A stretch of 64,000 nucleotides of DNA from Rhodospirillum centenum SW (GCF_000016185.1 NC_011420.2:1694501-1758500), one strand, 5' to 3'; shown: positions 9,569-18,665, numbered from the stretch's first letter. Program-made: numbers and translations. The notes: generated by a model from the sequence alone, not told the origin.

Positions 9569-10159
9569 TCAGATCGCACCGGACTCCGGGTGCCACAGGT
9601 GCGTCAGCGGTCCGTCGCGCCCGTAGAGCGGGTCCGTCGCCGGCACCGGCACGCGGCCGATGCGGGGCGCTGCCCGTGCCGCCTCCGCCTCTCCCGTCCC
9701 CTTCATGTCGGGTTCCTGCCCCGGCGGATAGCCGCCCACGGCCAGAAAGTCGGGGCTGCTGTCGAGATTCCTGTGCGCCACGCCGGCCGGAATCAGCACG
9801 GCGTCGCCGGCCGCGAGAGCGACCTCGATCCCCTCTTCCCCGCCGAAGCGGACCCGCGCCCGGCCGGCGGCGATTCCCAGCACCTCGTGCGCCGTGGTGT
9901 GGAAATGGTGCCAGCCGTAGATGCCGTCGCGCCAGAGTCCGCCCCAGCCGTTGCCGGCGAACAGCGATTCGAAGGTGGCGGCCCGGTCCCCCTCCCCCAC
10001 CGCGCCACGGTAGACCAGCAGCGGCAGGTGCGGGTTGTTCGGCGCCCCGGCACGGGGCGCCAGCACATGCCGCTCGACCGCGGCCGCAGGGTCGGGAACC
10101 GGATGAGCGGGAACCGGATGAGCGGGGCTGCCGCGGCGGGCGGTTCCGTTCTCTGCCAT
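9569..10159 (-). CDS. Cupin domain protein (YjlB-like)
   Basis: A 196-residue single-domain cupin. The first cupin motif is seen in WHHFHTTAHEVLGIAAGRARV and the second in GDAVLIPAGVAHRNL, giving His/His/Glu/His metal ligands. Proteins of this type often act as small-molecule dioxygenases, isomerases or sugar binders; the substrate cannot be told. ATG 10159 is set by AGGAGG seven bases upstream. The N-terminal linker contains a duplicated AHPVP, produced by an exact 15-base tandem repeat at 10094-10123. Confidence 0.8.
   Translation of the reverse strand: MAENGTARRGSPAHPVPAHPVPDPAAAVERHVLAPRAGAPNNPHLPLLVYRGAVGEGDRAATFESLFAGNGWGGLWRDGIYGWHHFHTTAHEVLGIAAGRARVRFGGEEGIEVALAAGDAVLIPAGVAHRNLDSSPDFLAVGGYPPGQEPDMKGTGEAEAARAAPRIGRVPVPATDPLYGRDGPLTHLWHPESGAI
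10094..10123. repeat. 15-bp tandem duplication within the cupin gene
   Basis: Two exact adjacent copies of a 15-base unit starting GGGAACCGGATGAGC. The unit is a multiple of three and duplicates AHPVP in the protein linker. Confidence 0.9.
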
Positions 10160-10180
10160 GCTGTCCTCCTGGACTGTGAC

Positions 10181-10210
10181 GGCCGGAATGCGGTTGGCCG
10201 GAATGCGGTT
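10181..10210. repeat. 15-bp tandem duplication upstream of the cupin gene
   Basis: Two exact adjacent copies of GGCCGGAATGCGGTT in the divergent spacer between the cupin gene and the epimerase gene, only 58 bases from the duplication inside the cupin gene. Confidence 0.9.
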
Positions 10211-10298
10211 GGCGCTCCCCCGCTGCAACGCTAGACAGGGCCGGACGGTCCATCGCGCGCCACAGGCCCGGCGCGTCGAGCTTTGCAGGGGTTACGGC

Positions 10299-11270
10299 AT
10301 GCGGGTCCTGGTCACCGGAGCGGGCGGTTTCGTCGGGCGCGCGCTGCTGCCGGCACTGGAGGCGCGCGGGCATGCCGTGGTCGCCGCCGTGCGGCGGCCG
10401 CTGGGCCTGCCGGATGTCGCGGAGGTCGTGGTCGGCGACATCGCCACGGTGGCGGACTGGCGGCCCTGGCTGGAGGGAATCGACGCGGTGGCGCATCTGG
10501 CCGCCTGGGTCCACCGGCCCGGCCTGCGCGGGGCCGGGGCGGACCGCGCCGCCCATGCCGTGAACGCGGAGGCGACCGGGCGGCTGGCGGCGGCCGCGGC
10601 GGCGGCGGGCGTGCGCCGATTCGTCTTCCTGAGCAGCGTGAAGGCCCTGGGCGATGCGAGCCCCGGCCGGCCGCTGACGGACGCCGACCCGCCCGCCCCC
10701 ACAGACGCCTACGGCCGTTCCAAGCTGGAGGGGGAGCGGCGGCTGGCAGCGGCCGCGGCGGGGACCGGGATGGCGGCGGTCAGCCTGCGCCCGCCGCTGG
10801 TCCACGGCCCCGGCGTGACGGCGAACTTCCGGACCCTGCTGCGGGCAGTGGAGCGGGGCCTGCCGCTGCCGCTGGCGGCGGTGCGCAACCGCCGCTCCCT
10901 GATCCATGTCGGCACGCTGGCCGACGCCGTGGTGCGGGCGCTGGAGCGGCCGGAAACGGAGCCGGGTCCGTATCTGGTGGCGGACACGCCCGCCCTGTCC
11001 ACGGCCGACCTGGTCCGCGCGCTGGCGACCGGGATGGGACGGGAGGCGCGGCTGTGGCCCTTGCCGCCGGCCCTGCTGGCCGCGGCGGCGGGGCTGCCGC
11101 GCGTCGGGGGCGCCGTGGCGCGGCTGACCGGCGATCTGGAGATCGACGGATCGCGCTTCCGCCGGGTCTACGACTGGCAGCCGCCGCTGCCGCAGGACGA
11201 GGCCCTGCGGCGCACGGCGGCGTGGTACGCCGGCGTCAGTGGTCGGAGCCGTGCAGGATCTGGTTCCTGA
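10299..11270 (+). CDS. NAD-dependent epimerase/dehydratase (extended SDR)
   Basis: A 323-residue extended short-chain dehydrogenase. The Rossmann glycine motif is VTGAGGFVG (residues 6-14); the catalytic triad is Ser112/113 with Tyr138 and Lys142 (YGRSK). Close relatives act as UDP-sugar 4-epimerases in lipopolysaccharide or capsule loci, and O-antigen ligase and GT9 genes lie 1.5-4 kb away, so a nucleotide-sugar role is inferred. ATG 10299 begins MRVLVTG after a CAGGGG site; the upstream frame is not conserved. Its 3' end overlaps the convergent gene at 11236 by 35 bases. Confidence 0.85.
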   Translation: MRVLVTGAGGFVGRALLPALEARGHAVVAAVRRPLGLPDVAEVVVGDIATVADWRPWLEGIDAVAHLAAWVHRPGLRGAGADRAAHAVNAEATGRLAAAAAAAGVRRFVFLSSVKALGDASPGRPLTDADPPAPTDAYGRSKLEGERRLAAAAAGTGMAAVSLRPPLVHGPGVTANFRTLLRAVERGLPLPLAAVRNRRSLIHVGTLADAVVRALERPETEPGPYLVADTPALSTADLVRALATGMGREARLWPLPPALLAAAAGLPRVGGAVARLTGDLEIDGSRFRRVYDWQPPLPQDEALRRTAAWYAGVSGRSRAGSGS

Positions 11271-11577
11271 GCCCTGTGTCGTAGTCGCGCCCGGCCGGGG
11301 TCAGCACGAAGCCGTAGGGATAGTCGGAGCGGATCAGGCCCTTGCGCTCCAGCGCCGCCCAGGGGGCGGGGTTGGTCAGGCCGGTGGCGTCGGCCGAGGA
11401 GACGACCCAGGGGCCGAGGTGGAAATGGTTGCCGTGGGCATGCGGCAGCTCGTCCACCCGGATGCCGCCGTCCTCCGTCGGGCGGCCGAGCCCGTCCAGC
11501 CCGGCGAGCGCCTGGAACAGGGTCAGGGTCTTGAGTTGCAGGGCGTTGAGGTTCAGCGGGTTCTTCCTGGCGGCCAT
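11236..11577 (-). CDS. Conserved hypothetical protein, winged-helix-like
   Basis: A 113-residue protein I do not recognise as a named family. Its composition (LNALQLKTLTLFQALA, LERKGLIRSDYPYGFVLTPAGRDY) is that of a small winged-helix protein: helices followed by an LIRSDY...FVLTPAG hairpin typical of transcription-regulator wings. A central histidine-rich stretch (HAHGNHFHLG) could bind metal or be a beta hairpin. It converges on the epimerase gene with a 35-base overlap of the coding ends. Function unknown. Confidence 0.65.
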   Translation of the reverse strand: MAARKNPLNLNALQLKTLTLFQALAGLDGLGRPTEDGGIRVDELPHAHGNHFHLGPWVVSSADATGLTNPAPWAALERKGLIRSDYPYGFVLTPAGRDYDTGLRNQILHGSDH

Positions 11578-11739
11578 CGGGCACGGGCTCCGGCATCGTC
11601 GGACGGGGGTCTGTCCAGCCGCGGGTTGAAGCGCGCGGCGGCGCCGGCGTCAACCCCCGGTGTTTCCCGGCGGCGCTTCCCGCTTGCGCTTCCGGTCAGG
11701 CTTGTCATCTTTCCGGGGAGCCTCCCCGACCGGATTCCC

Positions 11740-12693
11740 ATGCCCCGCCGTTCCCGCCCCGCCCTGCTTCCGGCCCTGCTCCTGACCGCCGCCCTGGCGG
11801 GCACGGTGCTGCTGCCTGTCCTGGCGCCGGCCGCGCGCGCCGACATGGCGGCGGGCCGGACCGCCTTCCGGGCCGGCGACATGGCGGCGGCCCTGGCGGA
11901 ATTCCGCAAGGAGGCCGAGGCCGGCGATGCCGAGGCGCAGTACCTGGTGGGGCAGATGACGGCGCTGGGCCAGGGCACCGCGCGCGACGTGCCGGGCGGG
12001 CTGGTCTGGCTGGAGCGGGCGGCGGCGGCCGGGAATGTGGAGGCGATGACGGCAGCCGGCTCGCTCTACGCCTCCGGCGACGGGGTGAAGGCCGACTTCG
12101 GCCGCGCCTTCGCCCTGCTCCGCCCCGCCGCCGAGGCAGGCGATGCCGAGGCGCAGAACAATCTGGGCGTGCTCTATTATTTCGGGCTGGGCACGGAGCC
12201 GGATCCGGTGCAGGCCCTGGTCTGGACGACGAAGGCGGAGCGGCAGGGCATGCTCCAGGCGATCCGCCTGCGCACCGAGATCGAGCGCGACCTGAGCGTG
12301 GCGCAGAAGGCCGAGGCAGCGCGCCTGCTGGGGCCGCCACCGGAAACGGCCGCCGCGCAGCCCGCTACGCCGAAGAAGGCGCCGCCCGCGCCCGTCCCGG
12401 CGGCTCCGCCGCCAGCGTCCGCCCCCGCGGCTCCGCCCGTGGCGGACGGCTGGTCGGTGCAGCTCGGCGCCCTGCCCGACGAGGCGGAGGCCCGGCGGGA
12501 ATGGGCGGCGATCCGGCAGCGCCACCCGGATCTGATCCCGGCGGGCGAAGCGCGCTTCGTGCCCGTCGATCTGGGGGCGCGCGGAGTCTACACCCGCATC
12601 CTGGCCGGCAGCTTCCCGACCGCGGCAGCGGCAGCGGCGGCCTGCGCCCGGTTCAAGGACGCGGGCCGCGACTGTCTGGTGCGCCGGCGCTGA
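11740..12693 (+). CDS. Secreted Sel1-repeat protein with C-terminal SPOR domain
   Basis: A 317-residue exported protein. A signal peptide runs to about residue 33 (ending AAARA). Sel1-type repeats follow (AAALAEFRKEAEAGDAEAQY, AAAGNVEAMTAAGSLYASG, AAEAGDAEAQNNLGVLYYFG), then a Pro/Ala linker and, from about residue 262, a SPOR fold (WSVQLGALPDEAEAR to GRDCLVRRR). SPOR domains bind denuded septal peptidoglycan, so a periplasmic, division-site role is likely. ATG 11740 has only a weak ribosome binding site. Its end overlaps the convergent O-antigen ligase gene by 41 bases. Confidence 0.85.
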   Translation: MPRRSRPALLPALLLTAALAGTVLLPVLAPAARADMAAGRTAFRAGDMAAALAEFRKEAEAGDAEAQYLVGQMTALGQGTARDVPGGLVWLERAAAAGNVEAMTAAGSLYASGDGVKADFGRAFALLRPAAEAGDAEAQNNLGVLYYFGLGTEPDPVQALVWTTKAERQGMLQAIRLRTEIERDLSVAQKAEAARLLGPPPETAAAQPATPKKAPPAPVPAAPPPASAPAAPPVADGWSVQLGALPDEAEARREWAAIRQRHPDLIPAGEARFVPVDLGARGVYTRILAGSFPTAAAAAAACARFKDAGRDCLVRRR

Positions 12694-13900
12694 CCCCGCC
12701 AGCGCTCCCGGCACCGCCTGCGGCCACCAGCACCAGCAGGAACACCGTCAGCAGCAGGGAACAGATCCACCAGGTCTGCCAGGCGCCATAGGCGAAGTTG
12801 GCGATGACGAGGGCAGAGGCGAAGGCGGCCAGCGCGTAAGGCTGCGCCGCCCCCAGCCGGCGGGTGCGGTCGAGCAGGACCAGCAGGAACCAGAGCAGCA
12901 GCGCCGACCCCACCACCCCCAGCTCCAGCAGCGACTGCAGGAACAGATTGTGCGGATGCAGCGGCAGGCCATCCATCCCCTCGGCCGGGAAGGAGCGCGA
13001 CGCGTCCAGCCCCCAGCCGAACAGCGGATTCTCCGCCACCCGGTCGGCGGCGTACTGCCAGATCCTGACCCGGTGGCGGAAGCTCCAGGGCAGCTCCTCC
13101 ATCTCCGCCACCCCGACGCGGTGGAGCCCGTGCGCGATCGGCACGCCGAAGGCGAAGCCGGCCACCAGCACCGTGCCGATCACCGCCCGCGCCGCCCCCG
13201 GCGACCACAGCGCCAGGGCCAGCACGACCAGCCCGGCCGCCACCCCCGCCACCGCGGACGCGCTGGGCGTCGCCAGCGTCAGCAGGAAGTAGCCGGCGGG
13301 CAGCAGCCAGGCGGTCCGGACGAAACCCCGCCGATGCAGCAGCAGCGCCGCCGGCCAGACCAGCATGGCCAGGATCACCGCCGGCCGGTTCAGCGCCCGG
13401 ATGCGCCCGAGATGCGTGGCGTCGCCCAGCTTGCCCAGGGAATAGAGGGGCTGATCGGCCAGCACCTCCACCGCGTAGACCGCAAGCCCGACGGCGATGC
13501 CGATCAGCAGCCAGCGTTCGATCCGCTGCCGCCGCTCCGGGTCGAGCCCGGCGGTGAGGGCGATCAGCAGGATGCCGGGCACGAACTCGTAGGCGAAGGT
13601 GATCGTCTGGGCGAGGCCGTCGATCGGCACCGGAGTCCAGGCGATGCTGAGCCCGCCCGCCAGCCAGAACAGCAGCAGCGGCAGCAGCAGGCCGCGGTCC
13701 AGCGGCGGCAGCCGGCGCAGACGCCAGAGCACCGTGCCGCCGGCCAGCACCGCCCCGGCGATGAAGAGCGGCGCCATGCCCAGGGGCAGCAAGGGGGCGA
13801 ACAGGGCCGTCCCCAGCGCGACCATGCCCGCCAGGATACCCGGAACGGGACGGACGAAGGGATCGGAAGCGGACGCCCCGCGCAGGTCGCGGGGGCTCAT
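12653..13900 (-). CDS. O-antigen ligase family membrane protein
   Basis: A 415-residue polytopic membrane protein with about eleven hydrophobic segments. The Wzy/WaaL-family region is visible as the periplasmic loop HRVRIWQYAADRVAENPLFG followed by GWGLD and HPHNLFLQSLLELGVVG, where the HNxFLxxLLExG pattern is diagnostic. Such proteins join O-antigen to lipid A core or polymerise polysaccharide. The start ATG overlaps the stop of the upstream glycosyltransferase (ATGA), so the pair is translationally coupled. Confidence 0.88.
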   Translation of the reverse strand: MSPRDLRGASASDPFVRPVPGILAGMVALGTALFAPLLPLGMAPLFIAGAVLAGGTVLWRLRRLPPLDRGLLLPLLLFWLAGGLSIAWTPVPIDGLAQTITFAYEFVPGILLIALTAGLDPERRQRIERWLLIGIAVGLAVYAVEVLADQPLYSLGKLGDATHLGRIRALNRPAVILAMLVWPAALLLHRRGFVRTAWLLPAGYFLLTLATPSASAVAGVAAGLVVLALALWSPGAARAVIGTVLVAGFAFGVPIAHGLHRVGVAEMEELPWSFRHRVRIWQYAADRVAENPLFGWGLDASRSFPAEGMDGLPLHPHNLFLQSLLELGVVGSALLLWFLLVLLDRTRRLGAAQPYALAAFASALVIANFAYGAWQTWWICSLLLTVFLLVLVAAGGAGSAGGVSAGAPDSRGPRP

Positions 13901-14820
13901 GGCCGGCCTCCGGTGCGGGCGAGCAGGGCGAGCGCCGCCGCCTCGACCACGGCCAGGTCCAGCCCCTGCATCCGCTCCTCCGGCCGTGGCGCATCGGGCG
14001 CCAGCACATGGGCCGCGTGCGGCCCCCAGGGGCCGTAGATGTCGGCCGGGGTCGGGCCGAACAGCCCGAGCGTCGGGGTGCCGGCCGCGGCGGCGAGATG
14101 CATCAGCCCGGAATCGTTGCCGATGTAGAGCCGGGCGCGGGCGAGGCAGGCCCCGGCGAGCAGCGGGTCGGTGCGGCCGACGAGGTCCACGGCGCGCTCC
14201 GGTCCCAGCCGGTCCAGCACCGGGCGGCAGCGCGCCTCCTCCCCGGGGCCGGCGAGGACGAGGGTACGGGCGCCGGGAAGCGGCCCCGACGGTCCGGTGA
14301 GTCGGTCCGCGAGCTCGGCGAAGCGGTCGGCGGGCCATTCCTTGCCCGGCCAGTTGGCGGCCGGGCCGACCGCCAGGAACGGGCCGGGGCCGCCGAGCCG
14401 GGCCGCGGCCCCTGTCCGGGCCGCGTCGTCGAGCCAGAGCCGCGGTGACGGCGGCGGGGTCAGCCCGGACAGCCGGCCCAGATCCTCGACCTTGTGCAGT
14501 CCCTGCCCCGACATGCGGTAGACCACCCGCCGGTCGGCCCGGAGCAGCCGGGAGACGGCGGAGTCGCGCAGATCGACCACCAGCCCCCAGCGGCGGCCGA
14601 CGGTGCGGCGCCACAGCGCGACCCAGTGTCCGGCCCAGCGCCGCTTCGGCAGGGCGATCAGATCGGTCAGCCGGGGCACGGCACGGAACAGCGGCGCCGG
14701 GATCGGACCACAGGCGATGGTGAAGCGGGCTTCCGGGCGGGTGTCCACCAGATGGCCGAGCAGGCCCGTGGTGAGCACCGCATCGCCCAGGCGGTTGGAA
14801 GTGATGAAGAGGATGTCCAC
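13897..14820 (-). CDS. Glycosyltransferase family 9 (heptosyltransferase-like)
   Basis: A 307-residue GT9 enzyme. The N-terminus VDILFITSNRLGDAVLTTGL is the family opening, and the C-terminal nucleotide-sugar site shows IGNDSGLMHLAAAAGTPTLG followed by LFGPT. GT9 members transfer heptose from ADP-heptose in LPS core synthesis; the donor here is inferred. A GTG start at 14820 fits the conserved opening. Its stop overlaps the O-antigen ligase start by four bases, indicating a two-gene LPS unit. Confidence 0.88.
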   Translation of the reverse strand: MDILFITSNRLGDAVLTTGLLGHLVDTRPEARFTIACGPIPAPLFRAVPRLTDLIALPKRRWAGHWVALWRRTVGRRWGLVVDLRDSAVSRLLRADRRVVYRMSGQGLHKVEDLGRLSGLTPPPSPRLWLDDAARTGAAARLGGPGPFLAVGPAANWPGKEWPADRFAELADRLTGPSGPLPGARTLVLAGPGEEARCRPVLDRLGPERAVDLVGRTDPLLAGACLARARLYIGNDSGLMHLAAAAGTPTLGLFGPTPADIYGPWGPHAAHVLAPDAPRPEERMQGLDLAVVEAAALALLARTGGRP

Positions 14821-15053
14821 GCGGATCGTCGTCCTGTCGGAACGCCCGGCCGAGAGGCCCGGCAACGGCTGCCCGTCCCATCCCGCCCAGAGGACGGCAG
14901 CCGGCGACCTTATAGCCCCCGCTGCGGCGGATTGCCAAGGCGGCCCGCCCGGCTGCCGCCTGCCCCGCCCTGCGGCCATGCCTCGGCGCAGGCTTGTCCG
15001 GTCGGCGCCGCCTGCCTACGTCATCCCGTCGAGAGCCTGACCGGGAGAGAGCG

Positions 15054-15950
15054 ATGACGACCGAGCTGCCCCTTGCCGTTCCCCTGCCGCAGCGGGGTGT
15101 GCTGGCCGTCGGCGGGCCGGACCGCGTGAGCTTCCTGCAAGGGCTGGTCTCCAACGACGTGGCCCGGGTAACGGAGGGGCGCGCCGTCTGGGCCGCGCTG
15201 CTGACGGCGCAGGGCAAGTACCTGCACGATTTCTGCATCGCCGCCCTGGGCGACGCGCTGCTGCTGGACTGCGAGGCGGCGCGGCGCGACGACCTGCTGC
15301 GCCGGCTGCGCCCCTACCGGCTGCGGGCGCAGGTGACGCTGGAGGACCGCACGGACACCCTGGCGGTGTCCGCCCTGGTCGGCACCGCCGCCCCGGCCGC
15401 GCTGGAGCTTCCGGCCGAGCCCGGCGCCGCCCGGACGGTCGCCGGCGGCACCGCCTTCGTCGATCCCCGCCATGCCGCCCTGGGGCTGCGCCTGATCCTG
15501 CCGCGGGAGGGCGGCGCGACCGCCCTGGCCGGTTTCCGCCAGGGCGGCGAGGCCGACTGGGACTCGGCGCGGCTGGCGCTGGGCATCCCCGACGGCAGCC
15601 GAGACCTGGTGCCGGAGAAGTCCATCCTGCTGGAGAACGGCTTCGACGAGCTGCAAGGCGTGGCCTGGGACAAGGGCTGCTGGATGGGCCAGGAGCTGAC
15701 CGCCCGCACCCGCTACCGCGGCCTGATCCGCAAGCGCCTGCTGCCGGTCGAGGTCTGCGGCCCGCTGCCCGAACCGGGCACGCCCGTCTTCCTGGGCGAG
15801 CGCGAGGCCGGGGAGATGCGCAGCGGGCACGGCGGCCAGGGCCTGGCCCTGCTGCGCCTGGAGGAGGTGGAGCGGGCCGCGGCGGAGGGGCTGTCCTTCC
15901 GCGCCGGCGAGGCGACGCTGTCGCCGCGCCGCCCGTCCTGGATGGGCTGA
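15054..15950 (+). CDS. ygfZ: Folate-binding protein YgfZ
   Basis: A 298-residue GcvT-fold protein. The YgfZ signature KGCWMGQE is present with its cysteine, followed by LTARTRYRGLIRKRL. YgfZ is known to act with folate in maintenance of some iron-sulfur enzymes. FLQGLVSND near residue 25 is also typical. ATG 15054 follows GGGAGAGAG. It is transcribed away from the GT9 gene. Confidence 0.93.
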   Translation: MTTELPLAVPLPQRGVLAVGGPDRVSFLQGLVSNDVARVTEGRAVWAALLTAQGKYLHDFCIAALGDALLLDCEAARRDDLLRRLRPYRLRAQVTLEDRTDTLAVSALVGTAAPAALELPAEPGAARTVAGGTAFVDPRHAALGLRLILPREGGATALAGFRQGGEADWDSARLALGIPDGSRDLVPEKSILLENGFDELQGVAWDKGCWMGQELTARTRYRGLIRKRLLPVEVCGPLPEPGTPVFLGEREAGEMRSGHGGQGLALLRLEEVERAAAEGLSFRAGEATLSPRRPSWMG

Positions 15951-15992
15951 CGCGGCGGACGCTGCGGATGGGTGTATTTGGCAACCTGTTTG

Positions 15993-16020
15993 GGTAACCT
16001 TACCCCGGACGGAACCGGGG
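15993..16020. other. Palindrome and hairpin in the ygfZ downstream spacer
   Basis: GGTAACCTTACC (15993-16004) is a perfect 12-base palindrome, and CCCCGG/CCGGGG (16003-16008 and 16015-16020) can form a hairpin with a six-base loop. The palindrome is preceded by related AACC repeats (TTTGGCAACC, TTTGGGTAACC). It could be an operator for the following gene or part of a terminator for ygfZ; there is no T run. Confidence 0.4.
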
Positions 16021-16035
16021 TGAAGGAAGGGCGGC

Positions 16036-18657
16036 ATGCCGCTGATCCGGGCAGGATGGACGGTGCGCGGGCTGAGCGCGGCGCTGGCGCTGGCCGCCGT
16101 GCTGGGCGGCGGCGGGATTCTGGCGGCAGGCGCCTTCAATCTGGCCCGGTTCGGGCAGGTGTCGGCCAGCCTTGCGGCACTGCCCGCCGATACCGCGGCC
16201 AAGGAGGCCAGCCTGGAGTCGTTCCGCGAGCGGCTGGGGCAGAGCGGCTTCCTCCAGAGCCTGTGGCTCTACCAGAGCAGCCGCGCCGCGGAACCCCGCG
16301 CCGCCATGGACGCGGCCCTGGACTCGGCCGAGCGCGACCTGCGCGCCTTCGAGTCCCGCCGTCTGGATGCCTCCGAAACCGCGCTGGCCCGCGATCTGCG
16401 CAAGCTGCTGGAGGGCTACCGGCAGGCCCTGGCCGCCGGCCCCGAGGCGCTGGCCGGCCCCGCCGGCACGCTGCTGGCCCTGCGCCATGCCGAACTGGCC
16501 GACCGCATCGCCGCCTTCCACGGTGAGCGCGAGGCCGAGGCCGCGGCCCGGCTGACCCCGCTGGCGATGCAGGGCTTCTGGCTGGGGTTGGCGGCGGCCG
16601 CGGTGGCGGTGCTGCTGGCGCTCGCGCTGCTGCTGCTGCTGCGGGTGCGGGTGCTGGCGCCGCTGGCGGAACTGCGCCGGTCGGTGGAGGCTCTGTCCCG
16701 CGGCGACTGGCGCGGTGGCCTGTGGGGCACGGAGCGGACGGACGAGTTCGGCGCGCTGGCCCGGAGCCTGGAGGGGTTCCGCCGGCAGGTGGCGGACCTG
16801 CCCGACATCTCCGTCCTGACGGAGGAGGGCCGGGTCCGGCTGAAGTTCGACGGCGGGGCCGGTGATCTGTTCCAGGCCGTGCAGGACCGCCTGCGCGACG
16901 CCGGCACGGCCCTGGCCGCCAGCGGCACGGAGGCCGAACAGACCCTGGCCCGGATGAAGGACGAGCTGGAGGTGGCGCTGGCCCAGGTGCAGAGCCTGTG
17001 CGCCGCCGTCGCCCGCAGCGCCGGCGACAGCAACCGCGAGATCAGACAGTCGGGCGACCTGCTGGCCCAGGCCGCCGCCCAGGTCCGCGCCTTCGACGCC
17101 CGCGGTCCCGGCGGCGGGCTGGACGGGCTGGTGGACAATCTCCGCCGCAACGCCGAGCGGCTGGCCGAGACCCTGGCCGATACCGGGCAGGAGGTCGGGC
17201 ACACCCTGCGCGACCTGACCGGCAGCGCCGCGGACATCCGCGACAGCTCCGAGCAGGCCCGCACCGCCACCCGCACCCTGTCCGAGACCATCGCCGACGT
17301 GCAGACGAAGATGCTGGCGGCCGTCAAGGTCATGCGGGCGGCGGGAGAGCTTCTCACCGGCACGGCCGGCACCGCCGGCGCGGATGTCGGCCGCATCGTG
17401 GCCGCCGTGGGCGACGCCGAGCACGCCCTGGCCGCCGCCCTGGCGGAGGCGACCAGCCGGCTGGACGGGGCCATGGGTGCGGCCACCCGGCGGCTGGACG
17501 GCGTCATGGAGGACGCGGCCCAGCGCCTGGATCTGGCCCTGGACGGCGCGACGGGCCGGCTGGACGGGGCGCTGGACGCCGCCACCCGGCGCATGGACGA
17601 CGCCACCGGACAGATCGCCCGCACCGCCGGCCTCCTGGAGGAGCGCGGCCGCAGCAACGGCGACCGCATGGACGCGGCCATCGAGGAGCTGAACACGGCC
17701 GCGCGGACGGTGGAGCAGTCGGCCCGGGTGCAGGAGGACCGGCTGGCCCCGGTGGTGGACCGGATCGGCCGGATCGAGGATGCGCTGGGCGCCACCGCGG
17801 CCGAACTGGCGTCGCGCACCGGGCTGCTGTCCAAGGCGGTGGCGGAGATCCACGGGCTGGCGGACGGGCTGGCCGGGGAAATGGAGCGCCGCCGCGCCGA
17901 GCCGGTGCAGGCCCAGCTCGCCGAGCAGGTGCTGGACCGGCTGCACGAGACGACGGCGCTCCTGACCCAGCGGGCGGAGGCGGCCGGCGGTACGGCGGAG
18001 CGGCTGAGCCGGATGCTGGCCGACGGGCTGGACACGGTGACCCTGCGCCTGCGCGACGCCGCGGCCGAGCTGCACCAGCAGAGCCGCGCCGTGGCGACGG
18101 AAGCCGCCGCCGCGACCACCGCCCTGGAGACGAGCCTGACGGCGGCGCTGGCCCGACAGGAAGCCACGACGGAGAGCCTGCGCGGCGTCGCCGACGGGCT
18201 GGCCCCGCTGGCCGGACTGCCCGGACGGAGCGACGCCGCCACCGCCGCCCTGGCGGCCCTGGCCGGGGACCTGGGCACCCGGCTGGCCGGGCTGGAGCGG
18301 GTGGCTGCCGCCCTGGGCGAGACGACGGCGACCCTGCAGGCGCTGGCCGAGCGCAGCGACACGGCCGGGGCGGAGCGCGCCGCGGCCGAGCGCGCCGCCG
18401 CCGAAGCGGCCGAGGCGGCCGCGGCCGACGCGGCGGAGAAGGCCGCCGCCGCGGAAGCCGCCGCCGCCGCGGCCACCGCGACCCAGGCGGCAACCCGCGA
18501 ACTGGGCCTGCGGCTGGCGGAGATCGCCGATCAGCTCCGCGCCACGGCGACCGGGATGCAGGGGACGAGCGGCCTGGCGGGGACGGCCGGCCTGCCGGGA
18601 GCGGGCGCTGCCGCGGCCCCCCGTGCAGCCCTTCTGCCGGAACCGGCGGCGGACTGA
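16036..18657 (+). CDS. Membrane protein with HAMP-like region and long coiled coil (chemoreceptor-like, no signalling tip)
   Basis: An 873-residue protein with two membrane segments (about residues 13-35 and 173-197) flanking a helical periplasmic domain, then a HAMP-like region (VLAPLAELRRSVEALSRGDW) and some 650 residues of almost continuous Ala/Glu/Arg-rich coiled coil. Residues 473-527 form five 11-residue repeats (RLDGAMGAAT-type). The topology is that of a methyl-accepting chemotaxis protein, but the conserved hairpin tip that binds CheW/CheA is not visible. It may be a structural or scaffold protein; function unknown. ATG 16036 follows GGAAGGG, and a strong terminator lies after it. 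Confidence 0.75.
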   Translation: MPLIRAGWTVRGLSAALALAAVLGGGGILAAGAFNLARFGQVSASLAALPADTAAKEASLESFRERLGQSGFLQSLWLYQSSRAAEPRAAMDAALDSAERDLRAFESRRLDASETALARDLRKLLEGYRQALAAGPEALAGPAGTLLALRHAELADRIAAFHGEREAEAAARLTPLAMQGFWLGLAAAAVAVLLALALLLLLRVRVLAPLAELRRSVEALSRGDWRGGLWGTERTDEFGALARSLEGFRRQVADLPDISVLTEEGRVRLKFDGGAGDLFQAVQDRLRDAGTALAASGTEAEQTLARMKDELEVALAQVQSLCAAVARSAGDSNREIRQSGDLLAQAAAQVRAFDARGPGGGLDGLVDNLRRNAERLAETLADTGQEVGHTLRDLTGSAADIRDSSEQARTATRTLSETIADVQTKMLAAVKVMRAAGELLTGTAGTAGADVGRIVAAVGDAEHALAAALAEATSRLDGAMGAATRRLDGVMEDAAQRLDLALDGATGRLDGALDAATRRMDDATGQIARTAGLLEERGRSNGDRMDAAIEELNTAARTVEQSARVQEDRLAPVVDRIGRIEDALGATAAELASRTGLLSKAVAEIHGLADGLAGEMERRRAEPVQAQLAEQVLDRLHETTALLTQRAEAAGGTAERLSRMLADGLDTVTLRLRDAAAELHQQSRAVATEAAAATTALETSLTAALARQEATTESLRGVADGLAPLAGLPGRSDAATAALAALAGDLGTRLAGLERVAAALGETTATLQALAERSDTAGAERAAAERAAAEAAEAAAADAAEKAAAAEAAAAAATATQAATRELGLRLAEIADQLRATATGMQGTSGLAGTAGLPGAGAAAAPRAALLPEPAAD
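17452..17616 (+). repeat. Five 33-bp (11-residue) coding repeats
   Basis: Within the coiled-coil gene, five consecutive 33-base units encode variants of T-R-R-L-D-G-A-M-x-x-A. The hendecad period suits a right-handed or straightened coiled coil. The DNA copies are diverged, so this is an old repeat. Confidence 0.8.
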
Positions 18658-18665
18658 TGCGGGAC

